64,000 nt of DNA from Capniomyces stellatus (Eukaryota; Kickxellomycota; Harpellomycetes; Harpellales; Legeriomycetaceae): contig LUVW01000003.1 in assembly GCA_001661515.1 (NCBI GenBank), positions 1 through 64,000 on the forward strand, written 5' to 3'. Each line of letters starts with the position of its first letter. Position 1 is the first letter of the stretch. The notes under the pieces were generated by a model. That model searched no databases and was not told where the DNA came from. It saw nothing but the letters and a program-made list of their open reading frames with translations. The translations under genes were made by a program, and so were the position numbers. Below are positions 29,152 through 43,100 of the stretch, one piece after another.

Positions 29152-31462
29152 ATGGGAGCAAAATCGCCGCTTTTACTGGACCACCATCCCAGATATTCTA
29201 GCACTCTAGGACATGCAACTACCAACGACAGTGTTAGTACCAGCAAAAGCCTGTATAATGCTGAATCCAATGCCCCAGATTCTGTTGAAACACCGATACC
29301 TTGGGCAAAGCTAATTGTGATAATTATAGTTAGAATATCGGACCCAATTAGTATTTACATAATCCTGCCGTTTGTCTATAAAGTAAGCTCTACCAAGAAC
29401 ACACTAAACTTCTATCTTTGTAAAGTTTGCCACCTTACTGGTATATTTCAGAAGCTTGTGTTCTCTAAAGTGTTTATAAATATATAAATAGCTGGTCAAA
29501 AATTCTGGTGTCTCAAGTTCCGAGAGCGATTTGGGGTGGTATATTGGATTGCTCATTGCATCATTCCCACTAGCACAATCTGCTACAGGTAAAGGTTTAC
29601 ATAAAGACAGCTACGCCTTGATCAGCAAATGTGCACACAAATATGCTTATATATTGTCAAAATGCATTTACTCATACTGAATCTATCGTACATAGTGATA
29701 TTTTGGGGGAACTTGGCAGACAAGGTAGGCAGGCGGCCAGTGATGTTATATGGACTGCTAGGAAACTGCATCACATCCTTGGTGTTTGGGTTTAGCAACA
29801 ACTTTTACATGGCTCTGTCTGTTCGTATAGTCTCGGGCCTACTGAATGGCAATATCACCGCAGTAAAATCTGCAATAGGAGATATAAGTGACAGTACCAA
29901 TCGCGCAAAGCTGTTTTCTATTCTTCCTCTTGGATATACCGCTGGTGCCGTTATAGGTCCCCTTGCTGGGGGAGCACTGTACCAACCGGCACTCAGGTTT
30001 CCGGCTATATTTGAGGGTGTGGAGATATTTGAAAAATATCCCCACTTATTGCCATGCTTAGCCTCGGCTGCCATTTCGTTGTTTGGGACTGTTTTTGGCT
30101 ATTTTAAGCTAGACGAGACTCTTAAATTAGGTGGATCCGGCGCAAGTGGTGTAAGCTCTGATTCTGAGAGCGTTAATAGTGACTCTGACTTGCATTCAAA
30201 TACAAAAAGGCAGGTTTGTGGCAGTAGTGCGTCTTACGCGGGTTCTGACCAGAATGGTGGGTCTAACAGTAAAGACTTTGCAGCCAGTAAACACGGCACC
30301 CATGACAGGGATAGTAGTACAGATACACATGCTGTTTGGCACGATATTTCAGAAGACCGTTTGTGTAAGAGATCAGAACCCCTTGGAACTCGTGACAAGC
30401 ACTCGCCTAGCAAAAGTGCATCTGTAACCATAAATACTGAGTTCACAGACAACGTCTCAAAGAGAGTATCTTCTTCAGAGATAAATGACTCAAACTTTAA
30501 GCCTTCTTCCGAGTATTTCAGTGCGGATTTGCAAGTACGCAAAGAGACGAGAAAAATATCTCCTGCACTGAGAGTTTTATTGATAACTAGTTTATCAATG
30601 ACGTTGGCGTCATCTATGCACGAAAGTCTGTTTAATATTTGGTCCGCATCTGATATTTTTCGAGGCGGGCTAAGCTTTTCCCCACCAAAGATCAGCTATG
30701 CAAACGCTATAATGGGTGCACTAGCTCTGTATATACAGCTTGTAGTCTACCCAAAGTATGATAAATCTCATGGTAGTCTTTGGTGTTATCGATTCGGCTC
30801 GCTGGTTAGTCTGCCAGGGTGTCTACTGCTCCCATTTGTTAACCTGTTGGCTAAAAAATACTTTGGACCAGACCTACCAGATGGCTTGCAACTCCATACA
30901 TTCCAATATAATTCTGACCAGCCGTATTTTATAAGGCAAATAACCCTTTGGGGTTTTTTAATCTTTTCTTTGACATTTAAGATGACCGGGAGCATATTCT
31001 CGTACACTAGTATCTATATAATGGTAAAACCAGTTCTGTTAAAAACTACACAATATACTATAAATAGTATATTGTGTAGTTTTTTTTTTTTTGATCGAAG
31101 CTCCAAGTACACAGTGTTCCAAATGTACTTTAATATATAAATTATTTTTTTAACTGAAATCGGGTTATACTTGAATATTTAACTTTTTTTTTCTTTCCCT
31201 GTAGATAACTAACTCTACAAAAAGATACTCAGATCTTGGGTATACAAACGGTATACATCAGTTTTTCTCGTCACTGACCAGAGTAATTGGCCCGATCCTT
31301 GTTGGGTTAATGTGGGATTTAAGCCATCACAGTCGTTTGCCATATCCGTTTGATTCTGCGTTTGCTTGGAACTTGATAGCAGTGTTTAATCTTTTTACGT
31401 TCTATAAAAGCCTTGATCTGACCAAGGATGTGGACAAATCCATTATAGAATGTGAAGACTAA
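29152..31462 (+). CDS. Major facilitator superfamily transporter (ZIF1/Ycr023c-like)
   Basis: Four exons join in frame: 29152-29382, 29492-29588, 29696-31023, 31205-31462, giving 637 residues. After a soluble N-terminus of about 55 residues come twelve predicted membrane helices in two halves. The loop after helix 2 has G-N-L-A-D-K-V-G-R-R-P-V, the MFS signature, and helices 4-5 carry S-G-L-L-N-G-N and G-P-L-A-G-G. A long Ser/Asp-rich cytoplasmic loop (about 250-394) separates the halves and is probably a phosphorylation region. The last exon supplies helices 11-12 (I-G-P-I-L-V-G-L-M-W-D). This subfamily holds fungal and plant zinc-facilitator-like and drug:proton antiporters; the substrate cannot be told. 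Intron 3 contains a strong hairpin. Confidence 0.88.
31041..31084 (+). repeat. 20-bp perfect inverted repeat inside MFS intron 3
   Basis: Left arm 31041-31060 and right arm 31065-31084 are exact reverse complements around a 4-base loop (TAAA). The hairpin starts 17 bases after the donor and is followed by a T run. Confidence 0.9.
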
Positions 31463-32008
31463 CTCTGGGTCTGGGTCATGTTGCCCTCCCTACGGAGTAC
31501 CCGGTCAACACCTACTAGATATGTATTTCGCGCGAGTTGCTTGCTGCTTTTTTCTATTCGGATTAATTAATTAAATATATTTTAGTTATAATGTTTGGTC
31601 AACCCCTGAACCAATTCCCATCGGGTACGGACGATCTAATTGATCGGAAGTATGTTGGCTAGTATAGTCGATAATTATATCAAAATATTAGTGTTTTATA
31701 GTATTGCTAATATTGTTTAATATTGTATGTTTTGTTGCGTCGATTCTGTTGCTAATAAATCACGTAAATAAATAAATTTTTTGGCCAAATTTTTTGAAAA
31801 AATTCATAATTGATACTTTCCGTTATTTACCCTTTGCCAACACTTTTCGTCGCTTCCAGCTTCATGATATATATTACAAAAAAAGTTATAAATCTTACTT
31901 GCTTTGAAAACAAGTTAATGCAATCCAAGCAAATATAGGGCAGAATAATAGTACCCCGTTTTAGATGCATTTACATTAAAATATTATACTTGAAAGACAC
32001 GCCTTTAA
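31463..32008. other. Intergenic, no gene seen
   Basis: About 550 bases between the MFS stop and the methyltransferase start. Confidence 0.6.
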
Positions 32009-33358
32009 ATGAACACTGAAGACTCAACGACAAAGAACTTGGTCTTGTACAAACACCGAAATCCATATGTCGACAACCGCAAGCTGAAAGTTCGCTCCTT
32101 TGTGTTCAACTCGAAGCAAGGTACTCTCTCACTTTTTAAAAAAAAACAACAATAAAATAAAAAGCAAAAGGGTGTAAAAAGAGACAAGGAAAAAAGTACC
32201 GAATTGGATTGTAACTCGATAGTTATTACCATTTTATACGAAAACTCAAGCTTTGTGTTAAAGTATAGCAGCTGTATTTGCATTATACCTGCAGCCTCTA
32301 AAAGTTAAAAGGTTGCTGTGTATATAGTTCTATTCGGTAACCTTACTTTATTGTTGGTGTAGTTAGAATAATGCAAGAGAATGACAAGAAGAGAGATTTA
32401 AACAACAATACTGGGACTATAGTCTGGGATGGGGTATTACATATTTTTTAATTGTGCTTGGAGTTAGGTGGTATATTTGGGAATGCCTGGTTTTTAGCTC
32501 AAATGCATACTTGGTTTAAAAAGTGTGTTTCTTGTTTTCTGCTGTTTTTTGTTATGAATTATCAAGAGCTATATCCTAAGTCGGGTCATCGATTCCTTTC
32601 TGAACGTCAAGGGAAAGGAGTGCTTGGAGCTTGGCTCGGGTTGTGGGCTGGTTTCTATTTCAGCTTGGCTAAAAGGTGGTTGATCACTACTACTGTTTTT
32701 TTTGTTTTTTTTTGTTTTTTTACAAATTCGAAAATTCTACGATATACTTGGTAGTATACGATTCTTTGCAACAACTAACAGTGTACCTGATATATATATA
32801 TTATACTGCGATTCAACTGGGTAGGCGGTAACGTTTTGGCGACCGATATGGAGTCGCAAATAAAGCTTTTGGGGCAGAATATAAAGGATAACCTTCACTT
32901 GGCAGAGCCTTCTGGTGGCGACGCTTTAGGGAAAATAGATTGTTTGGAACTAAAATGGTAGATAAATTACTGGGCTACTACGTCAAAAATAATCACGGGC
33001 TTTAAGCTAGTTATGCTTAGTCAAAGTAAATATGTGTTTGTTTTTTTTTTTTGAAGCCAAAACATTTACAAATGAGCCTGTTTGTATCGTATGTAGGGGG
33101 AAATCAGAGAATGTACATAAAAAGACATATGACTTTATTTTTGGTTCCGAGGTAATATACTTAAAGCAGGTACATGACGATCTATTGGATACTATAGAGG
33201 AGTTTAGCGACAAAAACACGCAGATTTATATGGTGTACTATCCCAGAGGGCTAGGCGAACAAGAGTTTATAAAAAAAGCCGGACTTAGAGGCTTTTTGAT
33301 TAAAGAGGTAAAGTCTATTCTGGGCATATACGCATTAAACACTACAATGTATTCTTGA
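32009..33358 (+). CDS. METTL21/EFM-type protein-lysine methyltransferase
   Basis: Five exons join in frame: 32009-32120, 32363-32433, 32567-32675, 32825-32957, 33097-33358, giving 228 residues. The class I methyltransferase fold of the METTL21 group is clear. T-G-T-I-V-W-D-G precedes motif I, C-L-E-L-G-S-G-C-G-L-V-S-I, which binds S-adenosylmethionine. Then come post-I G-N-V-L-A-T-D-M-E, a motif of the form G-Q-N-I-K-D-N, and the substrate-side Y-D-F-I-F-G-S-E-V-I-Y, equivalent to the D/N-x-x-Y region. Members in yeast (Efm2, Efm3, Efm6, Nnt1) methylate elongation factor lysines; the exact target here is not determinable. The short first exon is variable. The exon 5 acceptor ATGTAG|GGGG restores W-G-K-S-E and was chosen because nearer AGs lead to stops. 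Confidence 0.85.
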
Positions 33359-34699
33359 GTACAGTCAAAAGTCTATTGTAAGCTGGTACAATAATCAATA
33401 ATCATGCAGCCAAAATTAACACTTCAAACTAATGACTACACCTTTAGATCCCACGCTCCATGATTGATCACGAATTTAAAGATGAAAAGTATAAGCTTTT
33501 TAAAATGAAGTACAATTGAATTTGTAGTGACAATGGCTTCATTCATTTACCTTTTTTGCTTTTGCTTTTGCTTTTGCTTTTGGTAATAAACTGTACACCT
33601 TATACAATCTAAACCAGATAGTGCACGCTTTAATAAACATGACTCGGTGTGGTAGGACTATTTGCCTTATATGCAAAAATAAATACGTAACTAAACTATT
33701 TGGATGCAGCCCTTTTATAAAACAACTACGTTGTGTGTCTCCAAAACGGCGTGCTAGCTACTGTATCGATAATTGCTGACAACCAGGCTGCCAAAAACAT
33801 AGAATTAAATATTTTGCGTATCATTGGTCTTGATAAGTACTATAACAGAACGGTGTGGGCCCATTTGGAAAATTGGCACCTGATTAGTGCCATTGACTGG
33901 TTCATAAGATACAAGGTGGTACTTTCAAAGGGAAAACGGTCTGAACTCTCAAACACATAATCCTCGCCAGGACTTGTGTATTGGAACAAATGGTATGCCT
34001 ATGCAAGCCTAATGACTAGTAGCAAAATATTTGCTGTCTTAAGGATAGATTTGGCGAATTGCCAAGCAAATTAATAAATTGGCATAAATGAATGTTTTTT
34101 TTTCAACTGCGCCAAAAAAAACACTCGAAACTATCAAAATTAAAGCTGATTAACAAATTGTTTTTAGTCTTTTGCAGCTAAAGGTCTTTTATGAATGTGT
34201 GGAAGCGGTTTACAGGGAAATACCTTGTCAAAGAGAAAAAGAAGTGGAAGTGAAAGTAAAATTGAAAGTGAAAGTGAAAGAATACTAAATAAAAAAAGTC
34301 AGGAACATATTCAGATTGGAATGGATTTATTCCCTAAACAAGTTTTGTTTTATTACTACAACGTTACAAACAGAATCAGATATGTAAAGGTTATAAATAA
34401 ATAAAAGCTACAAACTCGCCAATCAATCTTGAACTGAAACACAATTACCGCATACTTTAAACGACAATTTTCAGCTATAAACAAATAAAGCTTAAATTTT
34501 AATAGAGAAATCAATGTTTAATAAACAACGAAGATTCTATTAATCTAAATCCGCCTTGTTTTATCTTTACAAAATAAAAATAAAACAAAAATAAAACAGA
34601 TACAATAACAATAGCAATAGTAGTAATAGCAATCACAACAACAATTACAGCTAAAAATAAATACTCTGGGGTTTAACTAGTAAACAGATAATAGTATAA
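33359..34699. other. Intergenic, possible relict coding
   Basis: Holds a (CTTTTG)4-like repeat near 33556-33582, a GAAAGT-rich repeat near 34238-34280, and an ATG-less 75-codon frame (33733-33960) with a mixed composition. I could not identify it or connect exons to it; it may be decayed coding DNA. Confidence 0.4.
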
Positions 34700-37181
34700 A
34701 TGTCATCAGAAATACAAAGACTTGCGAAAAGAAACCCAACTTTAAAGCCTTGGGATATCGAAGCAATTGTTCAGCAATTCAAGTAAGTCAAAAGATAAAT
34801 AGCCACAAGTGAAGCATAATTAACTGCGCATGAATTGTATAAGCTATGTATGCGCTGTGCTACACAATCTTGTTTGCAAACCTGATGTATTGTATATCAA
34901 GTGACAATTAAAAAGAAGAGGCAGGATAGTTTTACTTTAAAATGAAAGAAATGTGTTGATTAAAACGAACTAAAATGGACAATGGTAAATGTATATGTAT
35001 ATGAATATTATATAGCTCGCTTGATTTAGATAATAATGGTGGGCTAGACCAAAGAAATCTGGTTCAGGCTTTTGAAAGTATAGAACCTGGGCATGACTAT
35101 GATGAGATTCGCAATGCTTTAAAAGAAATTGAAATCAGTAGGCCTGGCGTTGTTGAGCTTGATGAATTTGTAGAATTGGTTGCGAATATTAAGGGGGGGA
35201 AGAAGGCAGCGCCGCCTGTGTCTCAGTCAGGATTTGAAGGAATACAGACAGGAAGAGCGCCTGTTAAACGAACAATTATTACATCTAAACAGAATGAGAG
35301 TTCGGCGCATACAATCAATGAGGACGAAAGAGAGGAATTTACGAACCATATAAATTTTGCGCTTGACGGAGATGCGGATATTGGATACAGAATCCCAATA
35401 GATCCAAGAACGATGCAGATCTTTGACGAGTGTAGAGGTAAGAATGGAAAAGGAATAGGAAATAGGCTGGCATAAAGGCCGAGGTGATTGCTTGAAGAGA
35501 CAATACTTGTACGGGTTACAACCACTGGTCTTCTGGGCTAGGAATTAATGTGTGTTGGATGGTTTGTTTTTTTTTTGATTTTTTTTTTTGATGAAACAAT
35601 GGTTAAAAAAATACTAGATGGATTGGTGTTATCCAAGCTAATCAACTACTCTGCACCCGATACCATTGACGAGAGAGTACTTAACCGCAAAAGAAAGCTT
35701 TCGCCGTTCCAGATTGTTGAAAACAATAATGTGGTAGTGAACTCCGCAAAAGCGATTGGATGCAGTGTGGTAAACATTGGGGCGCAGGACTTGGCACAGG
35801 GCCGTGAGCATTTGATTTTAGGCTTGATTTGGCAGATTATCAAAATAGGTCTGTTTGCTAACATTGACATCAAGCTCCACCCTGAACTTTACAGACTGTT
35901 GGAGGATGAGGAGACGTTAGAAAGCTTCCTGAAGCTTCCAGCCGATGCAATCTTGCTGAGGTGGTTCAACTACCATTTGAAAGCTGCAGGGTGGCATCGC
36001 CGAGTAAGCAACTTTAGCTCGGATATCAAAGACAGCGAGAACTATATAGTTCTGCTTAACCAGCTTAGGCCAGATTTCTGCAGCAAAAATGCGCTGCAAG
36101 TAGGCGATCTGACTGAAAGAGCTGAGTCTATGCTGAAAAATGCCGAGGCTATTGGGTGCCGCAGATATGTTTCTTCCAAGACAGTAGTTAACGGGAATCC
36201 AAAGCTTAATTTGGCCTTTGTGGCTGTTCTTTTCAACACATATCCATGTTTGGAAGCTTTGGAAGAAGATGTTGACCACGCTGAGCTTGACGACTATTTA
36301 TTCAGGGATCAGTACGACCGCGAATCAAGAGGTAAGCACCAACTACTATTGTTAATACCAAACGTTCATTTTCTTTCTTCTTTTTTTACTTGCTTTGTTT
36401 TTTAATTTGACTTTTAATTTGTTTTTTAATTTGACTTTTAATTTGGCTTTTAATTTCACTTTTAATTATACTTTTTTTCTTTCAACGAATAGCTTTCAGT
36501 CTGTGGCTCAATAGTCTTAACGTCAACCCCTTTGTCCACTACCTCTTTGAAGACGTCAAGGATGGTAGAGTTCTCTTGCAGGCTTTTGATAAAGTGTATC
36601 CAAACACCGTTCAGCAAAGACGTGTGAACAATAACGACAACATATCTCGTTTCAAACAGATTGAAAACACAAACTATGCTGTAGAGCTGGGCAAACAGCA
36701 TAGGTTCTCTTTGGTTGGAATCCAGGGTGCTGACTTGACCGACGGTGTCCCATCACTGGTCTTGGCTATTGTTTGGCAGCTCATGCGCGCAAACATCATC
36801 CAAACTCTCTCTTCGCTATCTGTTGGTGGACGTGAAATCACTGATACAGATCTGGTTAGCTGGGCAAATTCAACAGCCGACAGACATGCTCCCCGATTCT
36901 CATCTGGTCCAATCAGATCATTCAACGATCAGCAGCTTAAATCCGGCCGATTCCTTCTTGATGTCCTTGATGGATTGAAGCCTGGGATTGTTGACCCTGC
37001 ACTTGTGACTCAGGGCGCATCTGAGGACGACTCTAAAATGAATGCTAAATATGCTATTTCTATTGCCCGTAAGCTTGGTGCCACCATTTTCCTGCTTCCT
37101 GATGATATTGTTGAGGTTAAACCAAAGATGATCCTTACTTTTATCGGTTCTCTAATGGCTCTTGAACTAGGCTCAAAATAA
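34700..37181 (+). CDS. SAC6: Fimbrin/plastin actin-bundling protein
   Basis: Four exons join in frame: 34700-34782, 35016-35437, 35618-36331, 36493-37181, giving 635 residues, the normal fimbrin length. The N-terminus has an EF-hand-like pair; loop 1 (D31-L-D-N-N-G-G-L-D) lacks the acidic residue at position 12 and the second is degenerate, so calcium control is doubtful. Two actin-binding units of two calponin-homology domains follow. Landmarks are I-N-E-D-E-R, L-S-K-L-I-N-Y, S-A-K-A-I-G-C-S-V-V-N-I-G-A-Q-D, L-R-W-F-N-Y-H-L, E-N-T-N-Y-A-V-E-L-G-K, G-I-Q-G-A-D-L-T-D-G and a final F-I-G-S-L-M-A-L. It bundles F-actin in endocytic patches and rings. Intron 3 contains a small tandem repeat. Confidence 0.96.
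36399..36466 (+). repeat. (ACTTTTAATTTG)-like tandem repeat in fimbrin intron 3
   Basis: About five imperfect 12-13 base copies just upstream of the 3' splice site form a T-rich tract. Confidence 0.75.
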
Positions 37182-40100
37182 ACTAATCCAAATCAACTTG
37201 ATCTTTTCTATCTACTCTTTTGCGTTTACATCTTTTATCTTTTTATTTACTTGAACAATATATTATTTAACCATGCATCATATTTGTTTGTGTTTTCTTG
37301 CTTGGCTTAATTTAGCCTAGTCTCTCATCTTTATCGTCATATAACTGCGATGCTTCATTACACTTTTTTACTTATACCAGGCCTGTCATAGCTTTGTATC
37401 ATTTGATCTCCTTTTTTTTAAAAAAAAAAAGAAAAAAGAAATTTTTAAATCAAATCAAAGTATGTTGCATCTAATTTACAAACTTCCCTTGTTTGAAGCA
37501 ACTATATTCACAATGCTACTTGGCCACTTAGAGACCCGTTCTCTGCAGCTTGATCCGGAATTTGTTAGAGAACTAACAGCTGTGCCGACTGTTCAAACTT
37601 ACTCGAAACAAAGCAGAACTTCTTTAGGCCAATCCTAGCAAGGACATGTTTATTCTATTATTGGAAAGGTTTAGACCAATGAGGTTGTCTTTTTGTTAGC
37701 AATTTGATTCCAGTAAAAAGACCCGCGTCGACTGGTGTATTTGTGGGCTTGTGAAATTTGTGCTGGTGTGTTTGTGGATTTGATGTATACCAATTTCCGG
37801 TTGGTTCTTTTTTCCTTTATCATTTTACTATAATGACGCCAAAAGCAAGAGAATAAAAGTAAAGACGAAAACAATATCACAATAAAAATAAATGAAAGAA
37901 TTTCATTAAAAAAAATGAAAGCGAATAAAAAAAAAGAGAACAAACTGGCCCATAGTTTTTGATCGATTAGTAAGCTTTTAACTAAAGTTGAGTAAATGAC
38001 CAACCAAACCATTTGAAATCTCAAAAGAAAAGATGGTTTACACAAGTTTAGTGACGTGGGCTAGCCTGTTGTAAAGTTGTAGCAAGTAGTGTGATGAGTG
38101 CTGAAATGTTGATTTACAAATACCCGTGGTTGAAAAACGTCTACAATTTTTGCTCAATAAGAGTATCTGTAACTTTACACAAGTACGTCATAACAAAGCA
38201 CCAAAATTTTCCAATCTGTAAAGGTATTTTCAAAAACCCTAACATAGTATGTTTATAAGCATCTATCAATACAATTAATTAGACTCAAATATTTATATAC
38301 TAAGCAAAGTTAATAATAATAGCAACAATAAAATGAGAGCGAGATTGCTTAAAAAAATCCGCAGCACTACTCACTCCTATCAACACAAACCGTACACATA
38401 TAAAATATATTACATTACTTCCAACACTTATTTTGCCTATCAACTAAGAGATTAATTTTTTACTCGACCTGGCCATAAAGATACGAGTGACTCGACAAAA
38501 ATTGGCAAAAAAATAAATAATTAAAAGTGAAGGGAAAATTGAAATAAGCAAAAATTAAAATAAACAATAGCAAAAACGGAATCGGAGATGGAAACGGAGA
38601 TGGAAATGGAAATGAAAATAGAAGTAGAAGTGAAAAACACTTGCAGTCCAATACTAGTTCAAACATAGTGTCTTCTTTACCGATATCTATACCACTCGAC
38701 CTTATTAGTATGTATATCCTAATACGTACTTGTAATAACGCTCTGAACATCCCCATCGCGGCATTAAGCCACTTTTGTCCAAAGTATACAATTGGAAATT
38801 TAGACTTTAAGCTCAGGAAAACCTTGTTAGCATAACACGCTCTCGCTATAAAACTAATTCCCATTCTATTAACATTGGAATGGCCAATTCGCCAAATTGA
38901 CAATGCGTTAATATTTATAAGAGATAAAATACGCGTAGTTATTTCAGTATAGTAAAAAAAAACATACATAGTTACAGCGTTACACCAGCGATTAATTATA
39001 TTTCAGCTCAAATATATACTATTTATTAACATTTATTATTTTTACAACAACTTAGCTCAGCTAACTGCTTAGCAATTAAAAAATAAAAAAACACGGGTAT
39101 ATGCTAATTGAAGAACACAATGCTTTGTACGGTCTTTCTTTTCCTTTTTTTTTTTTTGCCACACAGCTGACTAGCTGTTACTGTCTGGCCATGATTTTAT
39201 GTTTTTACTCAAGTTTTTGGATGGTGGGTTAGATTGGACTATCCAAAGTATACTATTTTTTTACGTGCTGGTTCTTATTTGCGACACTGTTGTAAACGAG
39301 ACTTTGCCTTGAGACAAAGTTACATCACATTCTCATTCAGGTATTTCGCTTTTCACTGTTGGTCAATCAAGCTTGTTTGGTATGAGTGAACCTAGCTCAA
39401 ACAACAATTTACTCTACCATGTCATTAAGACGGCCTAGTTTGAGAATAACAGCATCTAGATTCTGCAGCGTGGTTGTGTGTATATTTACAAGTCATATGA
39501 CGGTATGTCTTGGGCTATTTGGATATTGCAAACGGCTAAAAAAGGCCAAATAGGTTTCAATAATAATAAGACTAACTGGTTGTTTTTAAGCGCTGAGGCT
39601 AGTGAGATGGTGTAACTGATTGATTTTTGTAGTATATGACGTGTGGGTGTATTGTCCAAGATCTGGTTGTTTAAATTCAACGCGGTTGATGCTGATGTGG
39701 TAGTAAATATACACTTGTATATTTTTGGTGTATGATTTACTACTAATTCAGAGAGGTCATTTGATTACACTAACCATCTTTGTGTGTATTTTTTTTAAGG
39801 AATGGACCAAGTGAACAAACAATATTGCATTTATTTTATGACTGTATTGGTAAGGTGATTTGTAGATATAGGATCTTTAAAAGCTTAAAAAACAGTGGCA
39901 ATAGTCTATATCTCAAATTGTAGCGTATTTGTAGCAGAATAAATATTAGGCCAAATATTGGTAAGTTATTTGAGATGTTACTCTGAATAGCAAATGTATA
40001 AATAGTGAATAACAAATGTATAAACAGCGGAAAGTGAATGGTAAACAGTGGATAGTAAATGGTAAATGGTGGGCAAATAAGGACAGGCCAATAAAAGGTG

Positions 40101-43100
40101 ATAAATAAGTATTCAAAGAAGTAAAATAAAGGCGTAGAAATAGATCTCAATAAAAAAAAATGCGTAGAAATAAAACATATTAAAGCCCGTATGGGATAGT
40201 ATAACCGGAAATGGTGACTTTGCTGCGTTTATCCAACAACAATGAATACCAAGATACAATTCGGTTTTCAAAAAAAAATAAAAGTTTTTTTTAGCACCAA
40301 CTTTAAATGAAAATGTTTAATTACTAATTTATATCATTCGTTGTATGGCACCCACCACTCGGTGTGTCATATATGCCCATTCGTGCTGTAGATGACTTTG
40401 ATTTATTTGCGTCAGTTTTCCAACTTGACACGGGATATTCAAGCTCGGTGGACTTATTTTCAATTCGGTTTTAAAAATAACCCTATCAGCCTCTCTAAAA
40501 TCTTGTAAACTTGCTATATTCATGATACATGGCGATGAGAACTAGGAACTACGAGTTTATTAGCCGAAATAGGCTATAAACCTAATCGTCTGAACAACAC
40601 GCTGGTCAATACACCTAGTCATCATCTACACCATCTTTGAGAACTTTTCATAAATCTAACAGAGTAGACTATTCTTGCTTAAAAGCGAGCCAGTCCAAAT
40701 AGATGATTATCTGTCAATATTAGCTTTAATGTGGAGAATTTAAAACACTTTTATTTTCTTAATACCAATAATAATATAAAGTCTCTTCTATACCCAAACA
40801 CAAATTATGTATTGACCTTGCACAACCTTAAGCTTGGGCTTTTTTTGAATGATGAGTAACTAAGAATATCAAAAACTTGCTTTGTTTATATAGCCAACGC
40901 GTATATTTCTAGTTCTTGAACACCAAGTCAAGTTTCCACGCAAGTCTTTTAAAGTAAAAAAAAAAATTGCAAAGTTTTAAATAAATGGCTCGATAAAAAA
41001 GAAGAGGTCGATCGCTTAAAATTAACTATTCGAGTTTTTAAGTGTATATTGTCACAGTACCAGTTTCTGAATTCGGAGGGCAATCCTTTCAGCAATCTCG
41101 ATGTCTTCTTTTAACTTTCAACGACATCAACGTTTAAATTGCTAGCTAATTGCAACAATCAAGGTTTAGTAGGCCAGGCAAACAAAATTTAAAGTTGAAA
41201 ATTGCCACTATGCCACAGTTAGCCTTCTCTTTATTCTAGTTTACCTTACTTTCCATCTTTAACCTTTACTGTGCTTTCATCAAAAATACGCTTTATATAC
41301 ATTCATTGTGAAAAATTTGGCAAATTATTAACTTGGTTGATATTGTTCCCAAACAAATAGTTTAAAAGTGTCCTTGTATTTTAACAAACACAAAGTGGTC
41401 TAAAAGCGCGGTATTTAGTAGCCAAATTTTCCAACGAGTTTGAGGGAAAAACCAGCTCAATCATATATATATATATTTGCTCATCGTCTATTTACTTAAT
41501 CGCTAGTTACTTGAGCGTCTATAAAATATCTATACAATCCAGATTTATTAATTGAAGACGTTACACGGGTCTAATCACCATAGCTTAACTGATGTTCAAA
41601 ATCAACTTCAATAGCTGACTGAACATATCAGGAAATGCCAAAGACCTGTGCAACTAACAAACTTCCTGGTTATAGCAGTCATGCTTCTACCCTGATGGGT
41701 TAATATAACATACTTTTGTCAAAGCAATGCTCTCAAAATCGATACACGTCAAGAGATGGAAATATTGATTTACCATTGAGCAAAGTAAAAGGGGGGGATA
41801 TCCCAGACTAATTCGCCAGTGGCATAAGATTATTTGACTAGAGTAAATACAGTGAGTTAAAATAATAATTGATGGTATTGCTTAAATTGTACTCTGTTAA
41901 ATTCATTGGAAATCAAAGAGCAGAACACTAATTTGAGGATTGATACACCACCAAGATGGTAAAAACAATACCTACTGTTGTGTAAATTTAGATGTTTTAA
42001 AATGTGTACTCGATAGGGAAATTGCACAATGCGTAACATTGTTGTTATAAAACGCAAACAGGGTCCACATCAACTTTATAAAGTATATTACCCAAGTTAT
42101 CTATTCGCTAAAGCAGGATTACCTGCATTATGCCGCATTATACGAGTATGGCTGTGTGTTGGGGGGGGGTATAACTCTATAAAAAAAATACTATTGGAGG
42201 TACATTGTATTTGAGGCTTTAGTAGGAGATAAAATAGTGACATGACTCGTGTTTTCAGACTAAAAAAAAGGTTATTCAGTATCCTCAAACATAAAAACAA
42301 AAACAAAAAAAAGAATGGATCACCAATTACACACGGTTGACCTAGGTTATAAGTGTTGATTAGGTCTATGTTTAAGATTTTTTTCTTAATTTATTGCAAG
42401 CTATGATTAAAGTTTGGGTCGGCTACAAGAACATATTAAATGCACTTTTTTACTTGCATGATATTACATTATTGTTTATATATCGCAGCCCTTATACTCA
42501 AAAGACCAAGGTATCACCGGTACACTAGGTTATTTTATAAACATAACAGTGTTGGACAGTTGGATTTAGGGAGGCATACATGTTTGTTTAAAGTAAATCA
42601 AAACTTGGTAACATTGGCTGTTTATATGTGTTAAGGTCTTCTTGACCCTGATTAGGAAAACTAGGTAGATTCTGCAAGCTTTTTCACAAAACAGTAAGAT
42701 CGGGTGCTAGTTTAGTTAGTCCGCATTTAGTTTGAATCAGAGCTCAAGAGGCATGTTACATAAATAAAGCTAAAATTGGGACGGCTTTTTCTTTGAAAAA
42801 AGTTACACCAATTTAGTAAAATGAGAAGCAATAATATGGTACTGTGAATAACAACGTCGTGCTTTTTTTTCTATAAATAAAAAAATAAAAAGCCAACTAC
42901 AAGTTGTTTTGGTAAAAGTTTGCCAGTCAAGTAAATGCACCAAAGATACGGGCGTAAATAAAAAAAAGGCTCACTTAAAGACAGCTATAAAATTTAAAAA
43001 CACCATCCTACCCCTCATAATATCACCCAAAACAAGCTAAACTTGCAGTTATTAATATAAAATTGCTGCTTTAAAATTGCTAAAGGTCACATGCTAACCA

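Noticed and set aside
33733..33960. 75-codon plus-strand frame
   Set aside because: No ATG, a stop four codons upstream, no usable acceptor between, and no family recognised.
38460..38969. 169-codon minus-strand frame
   Set aside because: Half of it is the antisense of a GGAGATG/GAAATG repeat and yields only low-complexity hydrophobic sequence.
40329..40523. 64-codon minus-strand frame with ATG in the gene desert
   Set aside because: Reasonable composition but too short, with no domain, signal peptide or joined exon to support it.
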